The position numbers and the translations under genes are program-made. This document shows positions 54,170 through 63,363 of a stretch of DNA of 64,000 nucleotides, piece by piece. The stretch's first letter is position 1; every line of letters starts with the position of its first letter. The notes under the pieces are model-generated. The model was not told the DNA's origin. It saw only the letters and a list, made by a program, of their open reading frames with translations, and did not search any database. Source of the stretch: Kurthia massiliensis (GTDB taxonomy: Bacteria; Bacillota; Bacilli; Bacillales_A; Planococcaceae); contig NZ_HE610998.1 in the NCBI RefSeq assembly GCF_000285555.1, forward strand, positions 222,392-286,391, written 5' to 3'.

Positions 54170-54222
54170 AAAAACCACACCTCCAATTGTTAGATTGTGT
54201 CTAACAATTGGGGGGCAGTTCA
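54170..54222 (-). mobile_element. Terminal remnant of an IS3-family-like insertion sequence
   Basis: Read on the minus strand the segment begins TGAACTGCCCCCCAATTG, continues with a stem (CCAATTGTTAGA/TCTAACAATTGG) and GGAGGTGTGG, then a T-run. TG(T/A)ACTG-CCCCC ends with such a stem and a ribosome site just behind are typical of IS150/IS3-type left ends. No transposase follows; the next bases belong to another gene. Confidence 0.55.
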
Positions 54223-54866
54223 ACCCTATATAGGATCTCTGCTTTTTTCAATGTATTAAATTTTAAACTTACGAGTACTACAATGACAATTAAAATTGCT
54301 GAAATAATCGCCATAAACGTAAATGCACGATGCGCAGATGCTTTATTCGCAGCCGACGTTTCGGTCATTTTTTCATCTAATTGCGTCGAAAATGTTTGCG
54401 CTGTTTTCATCATTTCTTGCCCAACAGCGTAAACATCATTTTGCCAAATATTCATCAGTTCTTCAGATGTCCCGCCATTTTTAGCAACGGTATTCATCTT
54501 ATCGAACTGCTCTTTAAATGACATGTTGAGTGCTAAAAGTTTTTGTAACGTTTGTTGGTCACTGCTCGTTGATATGAGTGTTAATGTTTCATTTAAACGT
54601 TTATCGATTTCTTCTTTCGATGTGTTAAATTGCTTTTCATTTTCTAGCTTTGTTGACACGATTAATCCGCGTACAGCGAGCGATTGTTTCACACTCTCGC
54701 TCACGACGACTTGGACGTTGTTGCGCGCTTTGCCTTGTTGATCGATCACTTCATTGTAAGAATCGGTAATGCTATTCAATATATACATTGAAAATCCCGT
54801 TAATAACGTAAATGCAACGGTCACGCTCAGTAATACGACTAAAACCTTTTGTTTGATACTTTTCAT
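54201..54866 (-). pseudogene. Truncated methyl-accepting chemotaxis protein (4HB sensor only)
   Basis: 221 codons from ATG 54866 (GAGGTG upstream). An N-terminal span (VLVVLLSVTVAFTLLTGFSMYIL), a four-helix-bundle extracellular sensor (~residues 30-180) and a second span (FTFMAIISAILIVIVVLVSL) are as in MCPs. Where HAMP and the long signalling coiled coil should begin the frame runs into the IS-like end and stops (ILYRVELPPNC*). The cytoplasmic half is missing, so it cannot signal through CheA. Confidence 0.78.
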
Positions 54867-55113
54867 TTCTTCACCTCTATTTTTCTAAATATTCAGTTCA
54901 TTATATATGAAACTTTCGTCGCAATATATAAAACATCATAAAAAAGGTTATTTTTACTAATTTAAGAGTGAAAAGACGACACAATGTCGTTTAATCAGGG
55001 ATTACGTAATATGAAAAAATAGCCTATGACAGCGTATATATGTATGAATGAGAAATAATTGTTAATAAAGAATGAATAAATATGCGCATTGTATATTAAA
55101 AGTTTTAGTAAGT
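54867..55113. other. Non-coding gap
   Basis: About 250 AT-rich bases between the brnQ terminator and the truncated chemoreceptor. It should hold the old receptor promoter. Nothing else seen. Confidence 0.4.
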
Positions 55114-55152
55114 AAAAAAGTCCCTATCTTCGTAAAAAGATAGAGACCTTTG
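55114..55152 (-). terminator. Terminator of brnQ
   Basis: AAAGTCCCTATCTT/AAGATAGAGACCTTT hairpin, with a T-run on the minus strand. Confidence 0.82.
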
Positions 55153-55159
55153 ATGATAA

Positions 55160-56500
55160 TTATTTTTTAATCAGCGCGTACATGTAACCGATGATTGCAC
55201 CGACAACGGCAGGAACGATCCAACCGAGTCCTAAATCATAGAATGGTAATGTGTCTGCATAAAACTGTGCAATTTTTTGTAAGAAGCTAACTTTCCATTC
55301 AGGAACGCTTCCGATTAATGCATTGTAGCCGTCAATAATACTAATAAAGAATGTAAAGAACATCGCTGTCGCAAATACAGGACGACGCGCTTTAAATAAA
55401 GGTGATAATAACGCTAAAATGATTAACACAATTGCTAATGGATATAAGAACATTAATACAGGAACCGCGTACGTAATAATGTTATTTAAACCGAAGTTAG
55501 CAATCGTAAATGATACGATACATAAAATAAACACGTACCATTTATAGCTAATACGTGGATACACTTCGTGGAAAAATTCACTACAAGAAGTGATTAAGCC
55601 GATACTTGTTTTTAAACATGCCAGTACGATAATGATCGCAAGTAATACCGCACCGAAAGAACCGAAATAATGATCGGCAACGGCTGCGAAAATTAATGCA
55701 CCATTTTCAAATGAACCGACAGCGCTAACGCTTGTCGCACCCATATATGTAATGAAGCCATAAATGACGCCCATTAAAAGAATGGCAAATAAACCAGCTT
55801 TCCAAGTCGCGTTCGCAATTTGTTTTTTATCAGTAATGCCTTGTTGCTTAATGGCATTAATAACAACGATACCGAACGCAAGTGACGCTAAAGCATCTAA
55901 CGTATTATATCCTTCTTTGAAACCAGTAATAAATGAATGATTTACATAATCGCCAACAGCACCTTCAAACGAGCCCATCGGTTTAATGATACTAATAATA
56001 ATTAAGACGAATAAGAAAATTAAAAATGCAGGTGTTAAATATTTGCCGATATAATCCATAATTTTTGCGGGATTTAATGAGAAATAATAAACGATTACAA
56101 AAAATACGAGGCTAAATAGTGCTAAAAATAATGTCACGTGCTCTTTACCGATAAACGGTTCAAACCCTACAGAAAATGGTACAGTCGCCGTACGTGGAAT
56201 CGCAAAGAACGGTCCAATAGTTAAGTAAAGTGCTACTGAAAATACTAAGCCGAACAGTGGATGTACGCGGCTACCTAAGTCACGCAGTCCGTTACTACCT
56301 GTTAAGCCAATTGCTAAAATACCCATTAACGGTAAGCCAATCGCCGTTACGAGGAAACCAATCAGCGCAGGCCAAAAATTGTTACCTGCAAGTTGACCGA
56401 GTTGAATCGGGAAAATTAAGTTGCCAGCTCCGAAAAATAAGCCGAAAAGCATCGTTCCGATTAACGCATAGGTCGAGAATGAAATAGATGATTTGTTCAC
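55160..56500 (-). CDS. brnQ: Branched-chain amino acid transporter BrnQ (LIVCS family)
   Basis: 446 residues, GTG start with GAAGGAC upstream, about 12 spans. It takes up Leu/Ile/Val with Na+ or H+. Family marks: LIGTMLFGLFFGAGNLIFPIQLGQLAG, TIGPFFAIPRTATVPFSVG, and GYNTLDALASLAFGIVVINAI. Transcription comes from a good promoter 340 bases upstream and passes a T-box-like leader, so uptake would respond to tRNA charging. Confidence 0.94.
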   Translation of the reverse strand: MNKSSISFSTYALIGTMLFGLFFGAGNLIFPIQLGQLAGNNFWPALIGFLVTAIGLPLMGILAIGLTGSNGLRDLGSRVHPLFGLVFSVALYLTIGPFFAIPRTATVPFSVGFEPFIGKEHVTLFLALFSLVFFVIVYYFSLNPAKIMDYIGKYLTPAFLIFLFVLIIISIIKPMGSFEGAVGDYVNHSFITGFKEGYNTLDALASLAFGIVVINAIKQQGITDKKQIANATWKAGLFAILLMGVIYGFITYMGATSVSAVGSFENGALIFAAVADHYFGSFGAVLLAIIIVLACLKTSIGLITSCSEFFHEVYPRISYKWYVFILCIVSFTIANFGLNNIITYAVPVLMFLYPLAIVLIILALLSPLFKARRPVFATAMFFTFFISIIDGYNALIGSVPEWKVSFLQKIAQFYADTLPFYDLGLGWIVPAVVGAIIGYMYALIKK

Positions 56501-56541
56501 AATAAGTCCTTCTTTCTATCAAATGAACGTGCATACAAAAG

Positions 56542-56606
56542 AAAAAGCGGTGACAAGACGTATGAGAGGCAACAGCTCGTTACCGAATCGTCTAGTCATC
56601 GCTTTT
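56542..56606 (-). terminator. Leader terminator before brnQ
   Basis: Minus strand AAAAGCGATGACTAGACG pairs with CGTCTTGTCACCGCTTTT around a branched loop, followed by TTTTC. It lies 42 bases before brnQ. Confidence 0.78.
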
Positions 56607-56842
56607 CTGCAAAAAAGGTCATCTACGTTGATGACAAACCTGTTTAATAGCACTTTGACGTACAATCATACGCAACCTTTTTAACGGTAGATTACCGGAT
56701 ACGCTTACTACATTCAGCGAATCTTCTCGGAGAGGATTTTCCAATCGTTCAATTGCCTCGCTTCTCACCAATATCGCGATTCTCTGTGCCAATTAAGTCG
56801 ATGTACTCGTTCTCGTCAATGAATTTGTATGCTCTTTGATTG
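56607..56842 (-). ncRNA. T-box-like leader, probable Ile (AUC) specifier
   Basis: Minus-strand order of landmarks: AGTA bulge in GAACGAGTACATCG (56804-56807), CAGAGAATCG, distal-loop TTGGTGAGAAGCG, then GGAAAATCCTCTCCGAGAAG with an ATC codon at 56735-56737 in the specifier position, and the stem III end ATCTACCGTTA. The usual 14-base T-box (AGGGTGGNACCGCG) is not present. At its place is AGGTTTGTCATC-AACG-TAGATGACCT plus a T-run (56611-56641). Confidence 0.6.
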
Positions 56843-56848
56843 AAAATT

Positions 56849-56877
56849 ATCTTAACAAACTGACAATTTAGTGTCAA
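56849..56877 (-). promoter_or_regulatory. Sigma-A promoter for the brnQ leader
   Basis: TTGACA (56877-56872) and TAAGAT (56854-56849) separated by exactly 17 bases; transcription should begin near 56842, just before the T-box-like leader. Confidence 0.7.
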
Positions 56878-57048
56878 GGGTGAATTTAAGTCATACGATA
56901 ATAGGTAGTATAAAAGATATAAATGATGTCATAGAAAAATAATTTAAGGGTAATTAGACCTTTTATTTTTTAGAATGTTCAAAATTATATATTTTAATGA
57001 TACATTAGTTATATGAAATACGAACTGTTTTATCGGGAGGGGAAATGA

Positions 57049-57357
57049 ATGATGAAAAAAACATCTCATTTTAAAAAATCATTTTTAGCACTTTGTGGTG
57101 TCGCTATTTTTACAGCTCCTTTCACAGCGCACGCTAAACAATCAGAAGAAGAAATTGTGACTGTCACAAAAACTGAAACATTTACGATGACACCTATGAG
57201 CGATCATGGCAGTGCATCAGTCGATGTCATCGTACCAGATGTACCGAAAACAAAGGTAACGAAACCGGCAAAGAAAACAACGAAAAAAGCGACGAAAAAA
57301 ACAGTAAAAAAAGCATCTAAAAAAGTTGTTAAAAAGAAAACAACGAAAAAGAAATAA
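57049..57357 (+). CDS. Secreted protein with lysine-rich tail
   Basis: 102 residues, GGGAGGGGAAATG upstream. Signal peptide (MMKKTSHFKKSFLALCGVAIFTAPFTAHAKQ). The last ~35 residues are a repetitive Lys/Thr/Ala tail (KKTTKKATKKTVKKASKK...KKK) like the histone-H1-type tails seen in some bacterial proteins. It should bind polyanions such as teichoic acid or DNA at the cell surface; function unknown. Confidence 0.75.
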   Translation: MMKKTSHFKKSFLALCGVAIFTAPFTAHAKQSEEEIVTVTKTETFTMTPMSDHGSASVDVIVPDVPKTKVTKPAKKTTKKATKKTVKKASKKVVKKKTTKKK

Positions 57358-57371
57358 CGATGAACGATACA

Positions 57372-57397
57372 TAAGACGATGATGAGCGTCTTTTTTA
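57372..57397 (+). terminator. Short terminator
   Basis: AAGACG/GCGTCTT hairpin with TTTTTT. Confidence 0.6.
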
Positions 57398-57412
57398 TAG
57401 TTGAACGATCTC

Positions 57413-57449
57413 AAAAAAAGCACACCTCCATTAGCGAGGTGTGCTTTTC
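57413..57449. terminator. Bidirectional terminator
   Basis: AAAAGCACACCTC/GAGGTGTGCTTTT, directly behind the stop of the large minus-strand gene. Confidence 0.87.
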
Positions 57450-57454
57450 GCATA

Positions 57455-60400
57455 TTATCGTAACTGTAAGTCTTCTACATAGATAGTGCAATCGTCTGTA
57501 TTCCTTTTCAATTGTCGATGTTTCGCTTGTCGAATAGCGCGTTTTATCGTATGTGTCACGAGATGAACATTCGAAAAATTGTCGTCGCGATATTCGTAAT
57601 GATGCATGAAATAAAAGGATAACGCATTCGTCGCATGTGCGTCTATCGTATAGCCAACTTGTTGTGCTTGATGTTGTGCAATTTTTAGTAATGTAGTAGG
57701 CGTGTAATCACGTAGCGTAATCGTTTCATCAAAATAATATGCAAACTGCGGATATTGCCGTAACAAAAGTGATAATTTCATATGTTGTCCTGTGCAGAGC
57801 ACGATGATTTCTCCTTGATATGCTCGCAAGCAATGAAAGAGTTGTTCGATTTTTTCAGGTTGCCCATGAGCTAGCTGGTGCACATCATCGATGAGCAGTA
57901 CCCCATGATGCGCTTGTTGAACGTAACGATGGATGAGGCGTTCTGTATCGCCTTCAAAGGCACTTTTTAACATATCCCGTGTGATTTCCACAATTGTATG
58001 TCGTGGTGTGATGCCAAGCGCTATATAAACGTTTGCAAGTAGGCGAGCAGTCGTCGTTTTACCAGTACCATTAGGACCTGTAATCATTACTGTAGTCGCG
58101 ACAGCAGCGGCGCGCTCTGCTGTCGTCTGCATGTTGTTCGTGAGCGATATTAATTGATGTACATAATTTTTCACCATATCAATACCCGACAAAGTCTTCA
58201 GTGTTTGTGTGGTGTGTTGTAGTAATTTTTCATTAATTGGCAATGTAACCGCTGCTTTCTGCTTATTCGTCGTTGCTGTGACAATGTCCTCGGCTTTAAT
58301 CGTCGTTAATAACGTCTTAGACCATTTGCTGCGTGCAACGGACATGCAGCGTAATTTTTGTGCATTAATAATAGTCGTGACGTCGTGGCGGACGATACGT
58401 GCATTCGCAAAAAAGCGGTCTTTTTGTCGCCATAACGAAATGTAGCGCTCGTATAATGCTTCACGAGCCGATGTCGTGAGCTGCCTTTGTTGCGTCTTAA
58501 ACTGTTGAGTAGCGATTGCTAACAAATCATCTGGCGTATAATCATCAAAATGATAAAGCTGTGAAAAACGACTTTCAAGCCCTGGATTGCTTTTTAAAAA
58601 CCGCTGCATTTCTTCAGGGTAACCTGCCGTAATGACGACAAACTTACCACGATATCTCTCCATTGCCTCGAGTAATACTTCAATCGCCTCATGTCCAAAA
58701 TCGTTCGTACTGTCGCGCTGCGTGAGGGCATAAGCTTCATCAATGAATAGTACGCCACCCATCGCTTCATCTATTTTCTTTTGCGTCTTTGCAGCAGTTT
58801 GACCAATATAGGAAGCGACAAGTTGCTCGCGATTCACTTGCACGACATGTCCTTTTTCGAGTAAACCGAGCTCGTTGTAAAGACGTGCGATTAAATGTGC
58901 GACGGTCGTTTTGCCGGTCCCGGGGTTGCCGGTTAAAACGGTATGTTCCGCTATTACTGGCATTGGTTCTGTAAAACCAAAAGCGTCCGCTTCTCGTTCG
59001 AATTGATGCAATTGCACGAACGCATGCATCGCTGTTTTCAACGGATGTAAGCCAACAAGTGCATCTAATTGAGCGAGTGCGTCTGTTGTGACAGGCGGTG
59101 TCGTCTTCGGTGTCTCATTTGTCACTTGCTTTGGCGCACGTTGTTTTAGATGATCTCGTTGGCCATTTTCATCAAACGTTGCATGATGGATAAGTGCGTT
59201 CAGTGTATTTGTTTTTTCATAAATACCGTATTGTTTATTGCGAATGAAATGACTATTTTTCACGACGACGCTGCTATCCGTATCGATGTATAGTCCATCG
59301 TGTTCAGCATCTCGACACGTGCTATCGGTCATTTCTAGTTTCGCTCCTTCGCCAACGTGTACATTATCGTACCCGCTTTGTTGAATCGTACTTTGTTGAA
59401 TAAACGTATGACTGTTTGATTTTAGCAAAAGACCATGTTCTTTCGCATTCGTTACATCACTTTCACATAACGTTAAGTCACTTTCTTCATTGGCGATATT
59501 GCAGTATCCATTTTCTGCAATTGTCGATGTTTGTATCGTTGCGACGGTGCCTTCTTTCAACCACACCCCGTGTTCACGATGATGCGTAATCGTTGAATGA
59601 ACAATATCGATTGTAGACTGACTACCACCGATGCCTGGATAAGCGCAATGTGTAATTTTGCAATCATTTACTGTCACATTTGACTGACTGCGCGCCCACA
59701 CGCCATTTTGACCAGCGTGCTTAAGTTGGCAGCGCATTAATGACAATGTACTTTCACGTTCTGCAATGATATGTGCGCCTTTTTGATGTTGGAACTGGCT
59801 ATTACGGACGCGTGCTGTTGCTTGTTCTTTTAACCAAATGCCACTTTGTGCGCCTTCAAATAGTGCACAATTATCGACATCTATTTTACTATGCATGAGC
59901 GCCACTGCTGGATAAGCGTTGCGGAACAATTTAGATTGTTTTAACGAAATGTGAGCATGATCTTCTAACCAAATGCCGTTTTTTTGCGCATCGTGTATCG
60001 TACAATTTGTAATACTGCCTTCACTATTTACGTAGACGACATTCGAGCCTACATTATCGTTGATGTTGCATTGATCGATATGGGCGATAGAACGTTTCGA
60101 CGCATGAAAACCATCTGCTGCCGAATGAGCAATGTCACATTGCGATAATTGAATCATCGAAGCGCTTATGTCAATATTCGTGAACGCATTATGGCGAATA
60201 ACACAATTGGTCACGTGTGCTTTAGATTGTTCTTTTAGCCAAATGCCGCATTGCTTCGAACGTTCTAATTTCGTTTGGTCAATCAATAGTTGTGTATGCG
60301 ATGCACTCACATTTGGCTTTGCATTGTTCGTTAATGCACTATTTAAAATAGAAACCGTACTATGATTGAGCGCCCATAAACCTGCGCCATCAATACTATT

Positions 60401-61033
60401 TTTAGAAGCACTATCTGTAATCGAAGCGGCTGTGCCGTCTAATTTAATGTTAGATTGTCCTGAGCGCAATACGTTCGTATCGTGCAGTTTCACATTGCCA
60501 CCGATAACAGATAGTCCAATTGTTTTGCTATCTAAAATCGTACTATGTTCAATCGTAATCGTTGTATTTTCAGCGAGAACACCCGTTGTCGTATGTTGGA
60601 TTTTTGTGCCTTGTATCGTCGTCGGCGCATAGGCTTCAATCCCATTCGATCCGTTGCGAATCATACATTGTAAAACGACTGTTTCTCCCTTCGTTATAAG
60701 TGCCGGTCCAGTTAAAGGGTCAAACGTACAACTCATAAAATGACTGTGTGCATGGTGCGTTTCAACCGTTTGTTTAAAATGTACGTTTTCAATGTGTACT
60801 TCATTTTCTATATAAACGCGATTCGTTAACACCGCATTTTGTCCACGAATGATGATTTTTTTCGTAATATGAATGGCTTCGTCGTATGTGCCATTTAGTG
60901 TAATCATATCCCCGTCTTGTGCAACATTTAATGCATCTTGTATCGTGCAAAATGGGGAAAATTGCTCTTTTGCAACGTTGAAATTTTGCGTCAAGTCGTT
61001 CACCTCTATTTCAAAAGCTTTATATATATACAT
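57455..61033 (-). CDS. Right-handed beta-helix protein fused to two CbxX/CfqX-type AAA modules
   Basis: 1192 residues. Residues ~25-630 form a parallel beta-helix (CTIQDALNVAQDGDMITLNGTYDEAI start) with a recurring unit of about 45 residues marked by NGIWL/SGIWLKEQ/HGVWLKE. After a Pro/Thr linker, AAA module 1 has Walker A TGNPGTGKTTVAHLIA (~703), Walker B GGVLFIDEAYAL (~763) and SNPGLESRF with the arginine finger, all as in SpoVK/CbxX/EccA ATPases. Module 2 has Walker A TGPNGTGKTTTARLLA (~986) but LLIDDVHQL (Asp for Glu) and QYPQFAYYF without the Arg, so it is probably weak or inactive. No signal peptide or membrane span. The start could also be TTG 12 codons later, which has its own AGAGGTGA. 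Partner and role unknown. Confidence 0.85.
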   Translation of the reverse strand: MYIYKAFEIEVNDLTQNFNVAKEQFSPFCTIQDALNVAQDGDMITLNGTYDEAIHITKKIIIRGQNAVLTNRVYIENEVHIENVHFKQTVETHHAHSHFMSCTFDPLTGPALITKGETVVLQCMIRNGSNGIEAYAPTTIQGTKIQHTTTGVLAENTTITIEHSTILDSKTIGLSVIGGNVKLHDTNVLRSGQSNIKLDGTAASITDSASKNSIDGAGLWALNHSTVSILNSALTNNAKPNVSASHTQLLIDQTKLERSKQCGIWLKEQSKAHVTNCVIRHNAFTNIDISASMIQLSQCDIAHSAADGFHASKRSIAHIDQCNINDNVGSNVVYVNSEGSITNCTIHDAQKNGIWLEDHAHISLKQSKLFRNAYPAVALMHSKIDVDNCALFEGAQSGIWLKEQATARVRNSQFQHQKGAHIIAERESTLSLMRCQLKHAGQNGVWARSQSNVTVNDCKITHCAYPGIGGSQSTIDIVHSTITHHREHGVWLKEGTVATIQTSTIAENGYCNIANEESDLTLCESDVTNAKEHGLLLKSNSHTFIQQSTIQQSGYDNVHVGEGAKLEMTDSTCRDAEHDGLYIDTDSSVVVKNSHFIRNKQYGIYEKTNTLNALIHHATFDENGQRDHLKQRAPKQVTNETPKTTPPVTTDALAQLDALVGLHPLKTAMHAFVQLHQFEREADAFGFTEPMPVIAEHTVLTGNPGTGKTTVAHLIARLYNELGLLEKGHVVQVNREQLVASYIGQTAAKTQKKIDEAMGGVLFIDEAYALTQRDSTNDFGHEAIEVLLEAMERYRGKFVVITAGYPEEMQRFLKSNPGLESRFSQLYHFDDYTPDDLLAIATQQFKTQQRQLTTSAREALYERYISLWRQKDRFFANARIVRHDVTTIINAQKLRCMSVARSKWSKTLLTTIKAEDIVTATTNKQKAAVTLPINEKLLQHTTQTLKTLSGIDMVKNYVHQLISLTNNMQTTAERAAAVATTVMITGPNGTGKTTTARLLANVYIALGITPRHTIVEITRDMLKSAFEGDTERLIHRYVQQAHHGVLLIDDVHQLAHGQPEKIEQLFHCLRAYQGEIIVLCTGQHMKLSLLLRQYPQFAYYFDETITLRDYTPTTLLKIAQHQAQQVGYTIDAHATNALSFYFMHHYEYRDDNFSNVHLVTHTIKRAIRQAKHRQLKRNTDDCTIYVEDLQLR

Positions 61034-61134
61034 ATACCCCTTAATGAAATATTGACAAACTTATAATTTGAGTATAGTTTTTTTCGCTACATACATAGAG
61101 AGGGGAAAGTATACTAGTTCGATATGACCAAATA

Positions 61135-61169
61135 AAAAAGGTGAGGATTCATAAAAATCCTCACCTTAA
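61135..61169 (-). terminator. Terminator of the aminotransferase gene
   Basis: AAGGTGAGGATT/AATCCTCACCTT hairpin flanked by A/T runs, just behind the stop codon. Confidence 0.85.
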
Positions 61170-61180
61170 AATCAAATATC

Positions 61181-62353
61181 TTATTTTAAAGATTCAATGA
61201 AGCGTTTAATACGTGTTACCGCTTCTTGTAATTGTTCAAGGGATGAAGCGTAAGAACAACGAATATGTCCTTCACCACTTTCACCGAAAACGTCGCCTGG
61301 CACGACGGCAACTTTTTCTTGTTGTAATAGTTGTTCGGCAAATTGTTGTGACGTTAAGCCTGTCGATTTAATCGAAGGGAACGCGTAAAATGCACCGCCT
61401 GGATTGTGACAGCTTAAGCCCATTTCATTGAACGATTCGACGATGAAGTTACGACGGCGACGATAACTTTTCACCATCATATCTACTTCAGGACGACCGT
61501 TACGAAGCGCTTCAATTGCAGCGTATTGAGACATCGTTGAAGCACACATTAATTGATATTGGAAAATTTTCAACATCGCTTCTGAAATGTCGCGTGGCGC
61601 ACAAACGAATCCTAAACGCCAACCAGTCATCGCAAAACCTTTTGAAAAACCATTAATTAAAATTGTACGTTCGCGCATGTTTTCAATGGCACCCATACTT
61701 GTATAATCTTCATCATAAGAAAGCTCTGCGTAAATTTCATCGGCAATGACTAAGATGTCGTGTTTAATCGCAAATTGTGCAATTGCTTCTAATTCTTCTT
61801 TATTTAACATCGTACCTGTCGGATTATTTGGTGAACATAACATAATCGCTTTCGTACGATCCGTTACGACAGCTTCTAATTGACTCGGTAAAATTTTAAA
61901 ATCGTTTTCTTGTAATGCTTGAACGGTTACCGCTTTACCGCCTGCAAGTTCGACAGTTGGTACATATGAGACGAAACAAGGCTCGACGACGATAACTTCT
62001 TCACCTGGGTTTAAAATCGTACGCATGGCGATATCGATTGCTGAACTTGCACCGACTGTTACGATGACTTCATGTTCAGGATCATATGTAACGTTAAAAC
62101 GTGACGACATGTAATGGGCAATTTCTTGGCGTAGCTCTAAAAGACCTGCATTCGGTGTGTAAGCTGTGAAACCAGTTTCTAATGAACGAATCGCTTCTTC
62201 GCGTACGTGCCAAGGTGTAACGAAATCTGGTTCGCCTACGCCTAATGAAACAACGCCTTCCATACCAGCTGCTAAATCAAAAAATTTACGAATGCCGGAT
62301 GGTTTTAATTGTTGCACCATATCAGATACGTAGTTTTTTTTCGACGTAATCAT
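61181..62353 (-). CDS. Class I/II PLP aminotransferase (YugH/PatA-like)
   Basis: 390 residues. Fold type I aminotransferase: SLGVGEPDFVTPWHVREEAI, VTVGASSAIDIAMRTIL, CSPNNPTGTML, ADEIYAELSYD, the PLP lysine in INGFSKGFAMTGWRLGF, and IRCSYASS. Likely an aspartate or aromatic amino acid transaminase. Start overlaps the stop of the Lrp gene by one base, the same arrangement as yugG-yugH in B. subtilis. Confidence 0.9.
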   Translation of the reverse strand: MITSKKNYVSDMVQQLKPSGIRKFFDLAAGMEGVVSLGVGEPDFVTPWHVREEAIRSLETGFTAYTPNAGLLELRQEIAHYMSSRFNVTYDPEHEVIVTVGASSAIDIAMRTILNPGEEVIVVEPCFVSYVPTVELAGGKAVTVQALQENDFKILPSQLEAVVTDRTKAIMLCSPNNPTGTMLNKEELEAIAQFAIKHDILVIADEIYAELSYDEDYTSMGAIENMRERTILINGFSKGFAMTGWRLGFVCAPRDISEAMLKIFQYQLMCASTMSQYAAIEALRNGRPEVDMMVKSYRRRRNFIVESFNEMGLSCHNPGGAFYAFPSIKSTGLTSQQFAEQLLQQEKVAVVPGDVFGESGEGHIRCSYASSLEQLQEAVTRIKRFIESLK

Positions 62354-62853
62354 TAAGGAGACACCACGATTCGTTTATCTTGATTACCAGCCTCTAATAC
62401 TGTGCCGTCATGCTTATATTTCTTTAAGATGAAGTGAGTCGTTGTAGAAATAACTGAATCAAGCGTTGATAGTTTTTGTGAGACGAAATTGGCCACTTCG
62501 TTCATTGAGTTACCTTCAACGATAACTGATAAATCATACACACCTGACATTAAGTAAACAGATTGTACTTTATCGAAACGATAAATACGTTCTGCAATGT
62601 CATCAAAACCGACGCCTTGCTTTGGTGTTACTTTTACGTCAATCATCGCGCGTACACCAGGGTGTTCTTCAATTTTTGTCCAATCGACAAGTGAAATGTA
62701 ACGAACGATAATTTTTTCATCTTCTAATTTTTTCACTGTTGCTTCTGTTTCTTCTAATGAAAGGCCCACCATTTTTGCAACTTGTGCAAGATCCATACGG
62801 GCATCTTTTTCTAAAATTTCAACAATTTCAATTTCTTGTGCAGTTAATTTCAT
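62353..62853 (-). CDS. Lrp/AsnC-family regulator (YugG-like)
   Basis: 166 residues from ATG 62853 (TTGGAGGTAAATAC upstream). HTH: LEKDARMDLAQVAKMVGLSLEETEATVKKLEDEKIIVRYISLVDW; then the RAM ligand domain (PGVRAMIDVKV, VYLMSGVYDLSVIVEG). It probably senses an amino acid and controls itself plus the coupled aminotransferase. Confidence 0.92.
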   Translation of the reverse strand: MKLTAQEIEIVEILEKDARMDLAQVAKMVGLSLEETEATVKKLEDEKIIVRYISLVDWTKIEEHPGVRAMIDVKVTPKQGVGFDDIAERIYRFDKVQSVYLMSGVYDLSVIVEGNSMNEVANFVSQKLSTLDSVISTTTHFILKKYKHDGTVLEAGNQDKRIVVSP

Positions 62854-63113
62854 GTATTTACCTCCAAGTATGGTGATCCCCAAAATATTCACCGAAATAT
62901 CCGAATTTTTTACATAAAGTATTTGAATTATCTCATAATTCGAATGCATCTATTTTACAACAGACAACTGCGAAAAGGAAAGCTCACATTTAAATAATTG
63001 TTGCAATATCGTGTAATTAAAGCATTTATCGTAATTGAGTGCGAAAAAATAGCATAAAACGCCTGCATTTTGTAAAATAAATTGTTATAGTACAACAAAT
63101 AAGGAGAGATCAT

Positions 63114-63266
63114 ATGCGCTGTGGTACAAAAAGATTTATCGTCGAATATGAAACGTTAGAAGAGAAGAAACAAACGGAAGTACAAGCGCGTACGGCGACT
63201 GAAGCGCGAAAAATGGTGCGTTTACAATGCAATGCGACAAAAGTCATTTCGCTCAAAACAAAGTAA
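63114..63266 (+). CDS. Small hypothetical basic protein (50 aa)
   Basis: ATG 63114 has AAGGAGAG 5-6 bases upstream. The product begins MRCGTKRFIVEYETLEEKKQ and is short, basic and soluble, with two cysteines. The middle (VQARTATEARKMVRLQC) is helical. No family recognised. It is divergent from the Lrp gene. Confidence 0.55.
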   Translation: MRCGTKRFIVEYETLEEKKQTEVQARTATEARKMVRLQCNATKVISLKTK

Positions 63267-63363
63267 TGTCTTATATCGATGCAAATCCATCTATATGTAG
63301 GTTCTTGGTTTAAGTCAGTCAAAAGTGAGAATAATACATATAAAGCAGCGAAGGAGGGGCAAC

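Noticed and set aside
38635-57400. CRISPR array or prophage
   Set aside because: No regularly spaced repeats and no integrase, terminase, capsid or cas genes anywhere in the window.
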